10,098 bases of DNA, taken from NCBI GenBank assembly GCA_016789485.1, contig JAEURE010000072.1, positions 1 to 10,098 of the forward strand, in the 5' to 3' direction. Of the stretch, positions 1-5,360 are shown piece after piece; the first letter of the stretch is position 1; the number at the start of each line of letters is the position of its first letter. Origin of the DNA: Anaerolineales bacterium (GTDB lineage: Bacteria > Chloroflexota > Anaerolineae > Anaerolineales > Villigracilaceae). The notes beneath the pieces were generated by a model. It ran no database searches, was not told where the DNA came from, and saw only the letters and a program-made list of their open reading frames with translations. The position numbers were made by a program, and so were the translations under genes.

Positions 1-73
1 GCCATCTATCCACAGTATATGAATTTTTTCAAAAATATCAAGAGACCTTAAAAATCTGTAAACCACCCATCCA

Positions 74-117
74 TCCTCCATTTTCGTAGAAAATGGGGGA
101 GATGTCCCGAAGGGACA
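74..117. repeat. Twin hairpin, possible dispersed intergenic repeat
   Basis: Two stem-loops stand next to each other. The first pairs 74-85 with 89-100 around the loop GTA and is perfect except for one G-T pair. The second is TGTCCC-GAA-GGGACA at 103-117. They are separated by only two bases and flanked by a G-rich run (118-125). There is no T-tract on either side, so a terminator is less likely than a repeat unit or an RNA processing site. Confidence 0.4.
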
Positions 118-338
118 GAGGGGGCCTCGGAGTACGCGATAACGGGCGTTTCCCGATTCTCTTATGGCATGTATGCCTCTGCGAGAATGACTCTGGCGAA
201 GGGGATTTCATCATCTGGCTGATCGTCTCGCACTACCCGACGACTCTCTGAACAGTTACCTGACTACTCGTCTTCACGCTGGTCTTGGTGGCGAAATTAT
301 ACCCGTCTGCCGGGGGATGTCAAGAAATCGCAAGTCTG

Positions 339-344
339 TATAAT
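339..344 (+). promoter_or_regulatory. -10 box of the hydrolase promoter
   Basis: A perfect TATAAT lies 25 bases before the hydrolase start codon. The -35 region, about 16-17 bases upstream (near 316-322), matches TTGACA poorly, so the promoter may be weak or need an activator. The start codon at 369 has a GGAG Shine-Dalgarno sequence at 359-362 with 6-base spacing. Confidence 0.55.
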
Positions 345-368
345 GTTTAAAAAATTACGGAGAAATAA

Positions 369-1199
369 ATGTTGCCTCAAATACAAAATTACCAAAAACC
401 TTCCACAGCTGATGTACGGGTCATCGCACAAAAAAAGGAAGACGGGTACGAAAAACAATTGCTTGTCTTTCAAACACCGTTTGGGTATCGCCGCATGGGC
501 GAGCTTTATCTTCCAAGTGGATCAGGTCTGTTTCCAGCAATAATCTACGTCCATTGGTATGAGCCGCAAGCACATGACTCAAACCGCACTCAATTTGCTG
601 AGGAAGCGGCGGAAATGTCACGCCAAGGCGCCATCTGCCTGACCATTGAGACGTTATGGTCTGACCTTGATTTCTTTTACAAGCGTACACAGGATGATGA
701 TCTTCAAAATTCAGTCCAGGAGACCATCAATCTGCGCCGCTGGATGGATTATTTACTTTCCCAACCCAATGTTGACTCAACACGTTTCGCCTATGTAGGG
801 CATGATTTTGGCGGCATGTACGGTGTGTTGGCTGGAAGTTTGGACAAACGCCCAAGCCATTATGTGATCATGGCGGCCACGCCTCGCTTCTCAGACTGGT
901 ACCTGTATCTGCCCAAATTGGAAGGGGAAGCCCGAGAGGCATTCATCCATCAAATGTCCGAAATTGATCCAATTGCGCATGTTCCCAACCTATCTCCGGC
1001 ATCGATATATTTTCAGTTCGGCAATGCTGATTTTCATGTTCCCCAGGAAAGAGCGGAAGAATTCTTCGCCGCCGCGCGCGATCCAAAAGAGATGAAAATC
1101 TATGAAGCCGGGCATGGGTTGTGCGGCGAATCCACACTTGATCGAAAAGCATGGTTAAAGAAAAATTTAAAACTCCAACATCCCATCACTATGGTTTAA
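369..1199 (+). CDS. Alpha/beta hydrolase (dienelactone hydrolase-like) with Asp at the nucleophile position
   Basis: A 276-residue cytoplasmic protein without signal peptide. The N-terminal part reads as a beta-sheet entry (LYLPSGSGLFPAIIYVHW, about 46-63) like the dienelactone hydrolase/acetyl xylan esterase group. The nucleophile elbow is GHDFGG (144-149), which puts Asp146 where most esterases have Ser or Cys. A later FGNADFHVP (217-225) can supply the acid Asp221, and AGHG (247-250) the catalytic His249. An Asp nucleophile is known from haloalkane dehalogenases and epoxide hydrolases (GHDWG-type elbows), so a hydrolase acting through an alkyl-enzyme ester is possible, but overall layout is closer to dienelactone hydrolases. 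The substrate cannot be named. The start is chosen because GGAG at 359-362 is well spaced. The gene stands alone on this strand, with its own promoter and a terminator directly after the stop. Confidence 0.8.
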   Translation: MLPQIQNYQKPSTADVRVIAQKKEDGYEKQLLVFQTPFGYRRMGELYLPSGSGLFPAIIYVHWYEPQAHDSNRTQFAEEAAEMSRQGAICLTIETLWSDLDFFYKRTQDDDLQNSVQETINLRRWMDYLLSQPNVDSTRFAYVGHDFGGMYGVLAGSLDKRPSHYVIMAATPRFSDWYLYLPKLEGEAREAFIHQMSEIDPIAHVPNLSPASIYFQFGNADFHVPQERAEEFFAAARDPKEMKIYEAGHGLCGESTLDRKAWLKKNLKLQHPITMV

Positions 1200-1207
1200 A
1201 AACAAAA

Positions 1208-1232
1208 GAGCCGCGTACGCGGCTCGATTTTT
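1208..1232. terminator. Bidirectional rho-independent terminator
   Basis: GAGCCGCGTACGCGGCTC (1208-1225) is a perfect palindrome followed on the + strand by GATTTTT and on the minus strand by TTTTGTTTTT. It can therefore stop transcription of the hydrolase from the left and of the tRNA-Glu unit from the right. It starts 9 bases after the hydrolase stop codon. Confidence 0.85.
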
Positions 1233-1234
1233 AA

Positions 1235-1252
1235 TGCCCACGGAGATTCGAA
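1235..1252 (-). pseudogene. Remnant of a tRNA-Glu 3' end
   Basis: TGCCCACGGAGATTCGAA on the + strand repeats the T-arm and acceptor 3' half of the intact tRNA-Glu at 1323-1342, except that two C of the acceptor run are missing. The match ends abruptly after the T-loop, and the other strand of the T-stem is not complementary, so it cannot fold as a tRNA. Its neighbouring hairpin (1208-1225) also resembles the hairpin beside the intact gene (1290-1312), which suggests a partial tandem duplication of tRNA 3' end plus downstream hairpin. Confidence 0.6.
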
Positions 1253-1289
1253 TAACATCCCTCCCGCAGGGGCTTCGGTTTTAAAGCGT

Positions 1290-1312
1290 AAGAGTCGCTC
1301 ATCGCGACTCTT
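1290..1312. terminator. Hairpin directly downstream of tRNA-Glu
   Basis: AAGAGTCGC and GCGACTCTT form a perfect 9-bp stem around a 5-base loop. It lies 7 bases after the CCA end of the tRNA on the minus strand. In that direction the tail (ACGCTTTAAAA) is a poor T-tract, while the + strand tail (TATTTCTT) is better. It may end the tRNA transcript weakly or protect and guide 3' processing, with the stronger hairpin at 1208-1225 as backup. Confidence 0.55.
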
Positions 1313-1319
1313 TATTTCT

Positions 1320-1395
1320 TGGTGCCCCCACGGAGATTCGAACTCCGGTTTTATCCTTGAAAGGGATGCGTCCTGGGCCTCTAGACGATGGGGGC
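1320..1395 (-). tRNA. trnE: tRNA-Glu (anticodon UUC), CCA encoded
   Basis: The 76-nt gene reads GCCCCCA at the 5' end, pairing perfectly with TGGGGGC before discriminator A and an encoded CCA. The D-arm region GTCTAGAGGCCCAGGAC is the classic tRNA-Glu sequence. The anticodon loop is CTTTCAA with anticodon TTC (complement of 1359-1361). The T-arm is CGGAG-TTCGAAT-CTCCG. The lowest anticodon-stem pair (27-43) reads as C-A, leaving four good pairs. UUC decodes both glutamate codons through wobble. Confidence 0.96.
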
Positions 1396-1409
1396 TCTAT
1401 TTTTAGAGC
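1394..1409 (-). promoter_or_regulatory. Hairpin at the tRNA-Glu 5' leader boundary
   Basis: GCTCTA-TTTT-TAGAGC is a 6-bp stem with a 4-base loop. It covers the expected transcription start and the short leader and reaches two bases into the mature tRNA. It could compete with the acceptor stem or mark the RNase P cleavage region. It may also be chance. Confidence 0.35.
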
Positions 1410-1415
1410 GGGCGA

Positions 1416-1444
1416 ATTCTATCATCCCCCTTTCCCATCGTCAA
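1416..1444 (-). promoter_or_regulatory. Strong sigma-70-type promoter of tRNA-Glu
   Basis: On the minus strand TTGACG (1439-1444) and TAGAAT (1416-1421) are separated by exactly 17 bases. Each box has one mismatch to consensus. Transcription would start near 1409, about 14 bases before the mature tRNA. The promoter fills the short gap between the stop of the upstream gene and the tRNA, so the tRNA can be made independently of the operon before it. Confidence 0.8.
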
Positions 1445-1457
1445 GCAGATTTATTGA

Positions 1458-2006
1458 CTAATTTTCGGGTTTCACGCGCTGATTTAGCAGCCCCATAATA
1501 TCCACCATTTTGCGGTTGATCAACATTCCAGCGCTCTCCACGCGCAAATTGGGGATCAGGATGGCAGTTACCGTAGCATTGAAGACCGGCACAAATTCAC
1601 GTGAGCCTTCCGCCATCAATGCAGTGAAATCAAAACGGCCCGGCAGTTCCATCATACCTTCCACTTCAAATACGGAAGTGGTAATTCGCACTGGATATTC
1701 CGCCACACTGGTGTAACCGCCGCGTACCAATGCATGCGGACCAAGGTCTTCACGGCGCTGCATGCAAATGGCATGGATCTGTCTTTTCATCATGCGCACA
1801 ATTTCAAAATGATCCACCAGCTTGGTTGGCATGTGCAGACGCGCCATCCGTGCATCATTGACTTCCAGGGATGAATGAGTTGGGTCGTTCATGATCCCCA
1901 TCGTCCCCTGGCTTGCGACCATGATCTTACCAACCACGCGGTATCCGGAAGTCAGGACATCGGCTGCGAGAAAACGATAGGTACGCGGAGCAGAATCGAG
2001 GGACAT
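1458..2006 (-). CDS. Unknown beta-rich protein with two similar halves (weakly DUF6812-like)
   Basis: A 182-residue soluble protein with no signal peptide or membrane segment. It appears to hold two related beta-rich units: residues about 9-80 (YRFLAADVLTSGYRVVGKI onward) and about 104-175 (YPVRITTSVFEVEGMMELPG onward). Each begins with a strand pair containing a V-x-G motif, followed by a short helix and an 'N/D-A' turn (NDARMARL, FNATVTAI). The second unit weakly resembles small DUF6812-type domains; this is a memory-based likeness only. No catalytic residues stand out. The start ATG has AGGA 8 bases upstream and lies 18 bases after the stop of the zinc-finger gene, so the two are likely co-transcribed. 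It is the last protein gene of its operon. Confidence 0.65.
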   Translation of the reverse strand: MSLDSAPRTYRFLAADVLTSGYRVVGKIMVASQGTMGIMNDPTHSSLEVNDARMARLHMPTKLVDHFEIVRMMKRQIHAICMQRREDLGPHALVRGGYTSVAEYPVRITTSVFEVEGMMELPGRFDFTALMAEGSREFVPVFNATVTAILIPNLRVESAGMLINRKMVDIMGLLNQRVKPEN

Positions 2007-2024
2007 GGAATGAATCCTACTCGC

Positions 2025-2324
2025 CTATGAATCCTGTATCGGGCGGGATGTGCCAGTTTGAGGACGGGATGGAAGCGGGGTGCGGCGTTTATTATTTGTC
2101 GGCTTGCCCGCATTTGGGTCCAGGAGCATATTCAGCCATTGGACTGCCTTCTCGTCATATTCGCGCTTGCCGCACACATCACAGATCCATGCAGGAAAAT
2201 GCGGGACCGTGATCAACTCCTCGCCCAGCCACGTAAAATAGGTGATCTGGCGCGGCTGCATAATACCGGCATGGCATTCAGTACATAAGTTGACATCTGA
2301 ATTTGTATGTTCAATATCGCTCAT
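2025..2324 (-). CDS. YgiT-type (MqsA N-terminal-like) zinc-finger protein
   Basis: A 99-residue protein with two CxxC pairs (Cys14/Cys17 and Cys48/Cys51), the spacing of YgiT/MqsA-type zinc ribbons. The stretch between them (ITYFTWLGEELITVPHFPAW) is the short beta hairpin typical of the family, including the 'P-x-x-x-C' turn before the second knuckle. In MqsA the zinc domain is the antitoxin part and is followed by a DNA-binding helix-turn-helix; here the remaining 40 residues are basic, Pro/Thr-rich and probably disordered, so there is no DNA-binding domain. No toxin gene of the MqsR type is next to it, making a toxin-antitoxin role unlikely. Its Shine-Dalgarno AGGA overlaps the stop codon of lepB (TAGGA), which implies translational coupling. 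Confidence 0.75.
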   Translation of the reverse strand: MSDIEHTNSDVNLCTECHAGIMQPRQITYFTWLGEELITVPHFPAWICDVCGKREYDEKAVQWLNMLLDPNAGKPTNNKRRTPLPSRPQTGTSRPIQDS

Positions 2325-2332
2325 GTCAAATC

Positions 2333-2929
2333 CTATTGTGCAGCGAATACTTCAGTATGTTCCAACACATCCCACATGGGCGGCGGCCAGTAGATCAAGA
2401 TCGCCTTGCCGACAACCTTCTCTCTAGGCAATAATCCCCAATCTTTCGAATCGTTCGAGTTATTGCGGTTATCTCCCAAAACAAAAAGTTTGCCATCCGT
2501 CACCATCCACTCACCATAATACAATGGCGGCTGGGAAATATACGGCTCGTTCAATAGTTGCCCGTTCACAAATACCTGATTGTTCTGCACCAGCACATGA
2601 TCGCCGGGCAGTCCGATCACGCGCTTCACCAAATCCTCTTCCGGATTCAACGGAAAGTGAAAAACGATAATATCGCCGCGCGATACTTCACTGAAGCGGT
2701 AACTCATTTTATTGACCAGCACAAATTCGCCGTCTTCAAGTGTGGGGCGCATACTAAACCCGTCCACCCGCACACGCGCAGAAATCGCATTGATACCCAC
2801 GAACAAAATTACAGCCAGAAAAAGAGTTTCAACAATATCAAAGGCAAACCGTCCCCAATTTACTTTTTCCTGAACTTCCTGAGCGGCCTGATTATTTTCA
2901 ACGTTCGCATCGTGCTCTACTGTTTCCAA
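2333..2929 (-). CDS. lepB: Signal peptidase I
   Basis: A 198-residue type I signal peptidase that removes signal peptides from exported proteins at the outer face of the cytoplasmic membrane. An acidic, Gln-rich cytoplasmic tail (1-25) precedes one membrane segment (about 30-50). Family boxes follow in order: GFSMRPTL with nucleophile Ser59; the RGDIIVF strand (84-90); DLVKRVIGLPGD with general base Lys102; and GDNRNNSNDSKDWGLLP (152-168). A single membrane segment and this length fit the Gram-positive-like or short form. The start is TTG at 2929, supported by a near-perfect CGGAGG with 5-base spacing and by the lack of an in-frame ATG before the membrane segment. It lies 58 bases after the methyltransferase stop and 8 bases before the zinc-finger gene. 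Confidence 0.95.
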   Translation of the reverse strand: METVEHDANVENNQAAQEVQEKVNWGRFAFDIVETLFLAVILFVGINAISARVRVDGFSMRPTLEDGEFVLVNKMSYRFSEVSRGDIIVFHFPLNPEEDLVKRVIGLPGDHVLVQNNQVFVNGQLLNEPYISQPPLYYGEWMVTDGKLFVLGDNRNNSNDSKDWGLLPREKVVGKAILIYWPPPMWDVLEHTEVFAAQ

Positions 2930-2987
2930 AAAAACCTCCGTGCCATTCCAAAATTATACCTTCTATTTTTTCGAAGTTCACTGGTTC

Positions 2988-3707
2988 TCAACTCTTACCC
3001 CAGGCAAAATAAGTGGGCACGTGCAAAACCCGGTCTCCGTTCCTGCGGGCATTTTCATCCAAAATCCTCATTTTTTGGATTTCCTCGCCCGGGACAGTAC
3101 CTTCCAAATCTGCCTGAATTACCGCCCATTCATTCTCCCACTCGTCAGCAGAACGCCTCTTTTCCGCGCTTTGAATAGATCCTGTTTCAATCAGTTGAAT
3201 ACCCGCCTGATAAAACGTCTCTGCCAGCCTGGAGCCAAAGGATGGATCGGCGCCTTGCCGAATGAGCGCATCCAGTTGCCATTTGCCAAGCTTTTTCAGT
3301 TCCGCAGGCTCATCCACCCGCTGACTGTAATCGGGTTCAGCAAATGCTAACACACAGCGTCCCACCCGCGCCATTTCACGCAGAACCTGCAACGGATCCT
3401 TCACCCACAGCAAAAGGAAGTGACAATAGACAATATCGAAAGAGTCGTCTGGGTAGGGTAGAGAATGTGCATCACCGCGAGTGAGCAAAGCGGCCGGGGC
3501 ATGGATTCTGCAAATAGAAAGCGAATCAAGTTCAAGGTCCAGACCATGAGGCGAAGCTACAGACTTTATTTCGCGCAGGATCGCACCAGTCCCGCATCCA
3601 ACTTCAAGCACGCGGCTTGCATTCGTCAACCCTGCCTGATCAAAAAGATACTTTCTCAGGTCGCGGGTCCATACGGCTTGCTGAAGGTAGCGTGTGTGCC
3701 AGTTCAT
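2988..3707 (-). CDS. Class I SAM-dependent methyltransferase
   Basis: A 239-residue methyltransferase if started at ATG 3707. Motif I is VLEVGCGTG (33-41), which binds S-adenosylmethionine. The following acidic loop (HGLDLE), GDAHSLPYPDDSFDIVYCHF (motif II/III region) and the LxWxxDPLxVLREMARV segment are typical of the Methyltransf_11/UbiE-like group. Substrate is unknown; such enzymes act on small molecules, quinones or lipids. The open frame continues upstream inside the phosphatase gene, but that part is its antisense-frame shadow. GTG at 3755, which would overlap the phosphatase end by 17 bases, is an alternative start. ATG 3707 fits the usual family N-terminus (RYLQQAVWTRDLRKYLF), though its Shine-Dalgarno is weak and close. 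The gene follows the phosphatase by about 30 bases and is likely in its operon. Confidence 0.85.
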   Translation of the reverse strand: MNWHTRYLQQAVWTRDLRKYLFDQAGLTNASRVLEVGCGTGAILREIKSVASPHGLDLELDSLSICRIHAPAALLTRGDAHSLPYPDDSFDIVYCHFLLLWVKDPLQVLREMARVGRCVLAFAEPDYSQRVDEPAELKKLGKWQLDALIRQGADPSFGSRLAETFYQAGIQLIETGSIQSAEKRRSADEWENEWAVIQADLEGTVPGEEIQKMRILDENARRNGDRVLHVPTYFAWGKS

Positions 3708-3738
3708 CCTTTGTAAAAACTCTGCTTGACTCTGCGGC

Positions 3739-4263
3739 CTAAGGTGAGGGTTCACGCCAATTGCGGACAAATTCAAACTGTTCGCGGGTTTCGGGCGAGG
3801 TGGTGTAATAATTTTGCGGGCGTGTTTTGAAAAGAGTATGCACGCGTTCAAGAGCTTGCTGCGGGGCAAGCCCATGCCGAACGAGATAACAGCCAACCAC
3901 AATGCCTGTGCGCCCCACCCCTCCCCAGCAATGAACATATACCCCTTTGCCGTTGTCAATGGCTTCGTCAATCGTGTCGAGAATGGTCGTCATGGTTTCG
4001 CGCGAAGGAATTCCGTGGTCGCGAATGGCAAAGCGGTGGTGAATGGCATCAATATCGTAAATACGAGCTTGTTCTTTCAAGATGGGTTCATATGCCGCAA
4101 GCTCGTGTGACTGGGTGAGGTTAATGAATGTGGTTATGCCCGCCTCGAGAAAAGCATCCATGCGGCGGCGTGTGGTTTCAGCGTTGTAACTGCCGGGGAA
4201 TTCCCCGGCAAGAAAACGCTTCTCTTCAACCCAATAGGATTCGGGGATCGGAAGTTTGGTCAT
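3739..4263 (-). CDS. Dual-specificity/tyrosine-type protein phosphatase
   Basis: A 174-residue cysteine phosphatase. The P-loop signature HCWGGVGRTG (111-120) gives nucleophile Cys112 and phosphate-binding Arg118. The general acid is probably Asp82 in the IRDHGIPS loop (80-87), at the usual distance. The N-terminal ESYWVEEKRFLAGEFPG segment resembles bacterial PTP/DSP proteins of the 'swiss-army' type, acting on phosphoproteins, phosphoinositide-like or other small phosphates; the substrate cannot be read from sequence. It is cytoplasmic, with no signal. ATG 4263 lies 8 bases after the peptidase stop, and AGGA 15 bases upstream is too far to be an ideal ribosome site, so translation may depend on coupling to the peptidase gene. 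Confidence 0.9.
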   Translation of the reverse strand: MTKLPIPESYWVEEKRFLAGEFPGSYNAETTRRRMDAFLEAGITTFINLTQSHELAAYEPILKEQARIYDIDAIHHRFAIRDHGIPSRETMTTILDTIDEAIDNGKGVYVHCWGGVGRTGIVVGCYLVRHGLAPQQALERVHTLFKTRPQNYYTTSPETREQFEFVRNWREPSP

Positions 4264-4271
4264 TGAATGAA

Positions 4272-5273
4272 CTATTTATCCTGGATAAGACACATATTGC
4301 TGAGGATGTTGGCGCGCAACTCAACCAGCTCGGGGTACTCATAAAAGAAGGCGATCTTCTGTTCCTTGATGGAATTACCCGTAGGTTTGGGACTGAAAAC
4401 AAAATAAGCAAATGATTCGGCAATATCCTCCGTGGGATGGGTCGTGGCATAATCGTCCACGAATTGATCTTGATGTAATTTATAAAAATTGTAAAGACCG
4501 TCATAGTACAACGAGTCATCGCCCTCTTCATTATAAAGAAGAACATCTATTTTTTTCCACTCGTCGTTGATATCCAGCCAAAAGCGGGTATAAAAGGCAT
4601 GGATATAAGAATCTGTATAACTGCAGCCCGTCCCTGTGAAGTAGGTAGGGCAGGCGGCAGCCTTTTTCAATTGCAGGGAAAAATCATTGGGGTTATCCAC
4701 GATCTCCTGATCCGGGATGACCTGAGAATCGTTAAGTGTGAGTAAATGTGCATATTCGTGGATCAGGGTAAACAAGAAGGAGTCTTTATCTTTAATGTCG
4801 GCAATATCGATTTCCAAAATCCATTGCGAGGGATCATCAGGGTTTTGGTCTACAGCCGCAAGGGTATTTGAATATCCGTCGGTGAAGATATTGTACTGAA
4901 CGATCATCTGACGGTCCTTCGAGGGAATGAGGCGGGCGAATAAATCCCAGGCTGCATTTTGCAGGGTCACATCGTTTTGCTCGTCAGAAAGATTATTAAG
5001 AATGGATGTTTCTATCGGTCCCGTAATCACATCCCCTTCCACTGAATACGTCACCAGGTCTTGAGATTCAGCTACAACAGTTTCCTCACCTTCCACCGGA
5101 GCATATACATCACCTTGCGCACTCGCGATGATCTCAGTCATCGAGACGGCACAGGCGGCATCTGCCATCTCGCCTGACAGGGACTGCGAAGAATATCTGC
5201 CAAGCGCAATTCCCAAAAGAACGGCCAAACCAATGGTAAACAAAACAACGATAAAGACCCAGGTTTTTTTCAT
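4272..5273 (-). CDS. Membrane-anchored zinc metallopeptidase (HEYAH type), substrate unknown
   Basis: A 333-residue protein with a positively charged start (MKKTW) and one membrane segment (about 5-25) without a lipoprotein box, so the rest should lie outside the cytoplasmic membrane. An acidic, low-complexity linker (30-85) precedes the catalytic domain. HEYAH (172-176) gives two zinc-binding His residues and catalytic Glu173. The segment EDIAESFAYFVF (282-293) likely provides the third zinc ligand, Glu286, making this a gluzincin-like peptidase. Cys208 and Cys217 could form a disulfide. It has no close match that I can name. ATG 5273 has GAGGTG 4 bases upstream. The gene begins just after the terminator that closes the radical SAM cluster and looks like the first gene of the operon that runs through the phosphatase to the tRNA. 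Confidence 0.75.
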   Translation of the reverse strand: MKKTWVFIVVLFTIGLAVLLGIALGRYSSQSLSGEMADAACAVSMTEIIASAQGDVYAPVEGEETVVAESQDLVTYSVEGDVITGPIETSILNNLSDEQNDVTLQNAAWDLFARLIPSKDRQMIVQYNIFTDGYSNTLAAVDQNPDDPSQWILEIDIADIKDKDSFLFTLIHEYAHLLTLNDSQVIPDQEIVDNPNDFSLQLKKAAACPTYFTGTGCSYTDSYIHAFYTRFWLDINDEWKKIDVLLYNEEGDDSLYYDGLYNFYKLHQDQFVDDYATTHPTEDIAESFAYFVFSPKPTGNSIKEQKIAFFYEYPELVELRANILSNMCLIQDK

Positions 5274-5312
5274 GATTCACCTCTACATTTTCAGGAGCAT
5301 GAAAGTAATAAT

Positions 5313-5340
5313 AAAAATGCCAGAACAATCTGGCATTTTT
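5313..5340. terminator. Terminator closing the radical SAM cluster
   Basis: A perfect 12-bp stem AAAAATGCCAGA / TCTGGCATTTTT with a 4-base loop lies 20 bases after the stop of the degenerate radical SAM gene. On the minus strand the stem ends in TTTTT and runs into TATTATTAC. The A and T arms make it symmetrical, but only the minus-strand direction has a gene to end. No clear promoter is visible in the 39 bases between it and the peptidase start. Confidence 0.85.
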
Positions 5341-5360
5341 ATTATATACCTGAATATCCG

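Larger units (their letters stand above)
1..368. other. Gene-free, palindrome-rich leader region
   Basis: No convincing gene is seen here. The stretch holds several inverted repeats. A 12-bp stem (one G-T pair) with a 3-nt loop lies at 74-100. TGTCCC-GAA-GGGACA lies at 103-117. At 156-188, ATTCTC and GAGAAT enclose GGCAT-GT-ATGCC. The first two sit in C- and G-rich flanks of the kind found in dispersed intergenic repeats, but a second copy is not present in this window. A 52-codon open frame (ATG at 93 or 102, stop at 249-251) crosses the region without a usable ribosome binding site. The right end holds the promoter of the hydrolase gene. The region may be a repeat element or a structured leader; neither can be proven here. 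Confidence 0.5.

Noticed and set aside
7..15. TATCCACAG resembling a DnaA box
   Set aside because: A single imperfect box at the window edge, with no cluster and no dnaA or dnaN nearby.
1..343. CRISPR array or riboswitch in the leader
   Set aside because: The palindromes are not regularly spaced repeats, and no known riboswitch core was recognised.
2025..2324. MqsRA-type toxin-antitoxin pair
   Set aside because: Only the zinc-finger part is present; there is no MqsR-like toxin and no helix-turn-helix domain, and the gene is embedded between lepB and an unrelated gene.
3708..3971. Extension of the methyltransferase frame further upstream
   Set aside because: The added part lies mostly within the phosphatase gene (P-loop region) and gives no methyltransferase-like sequence. 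The start at 3707 (or GTG 3755) avoids most of the overlap.
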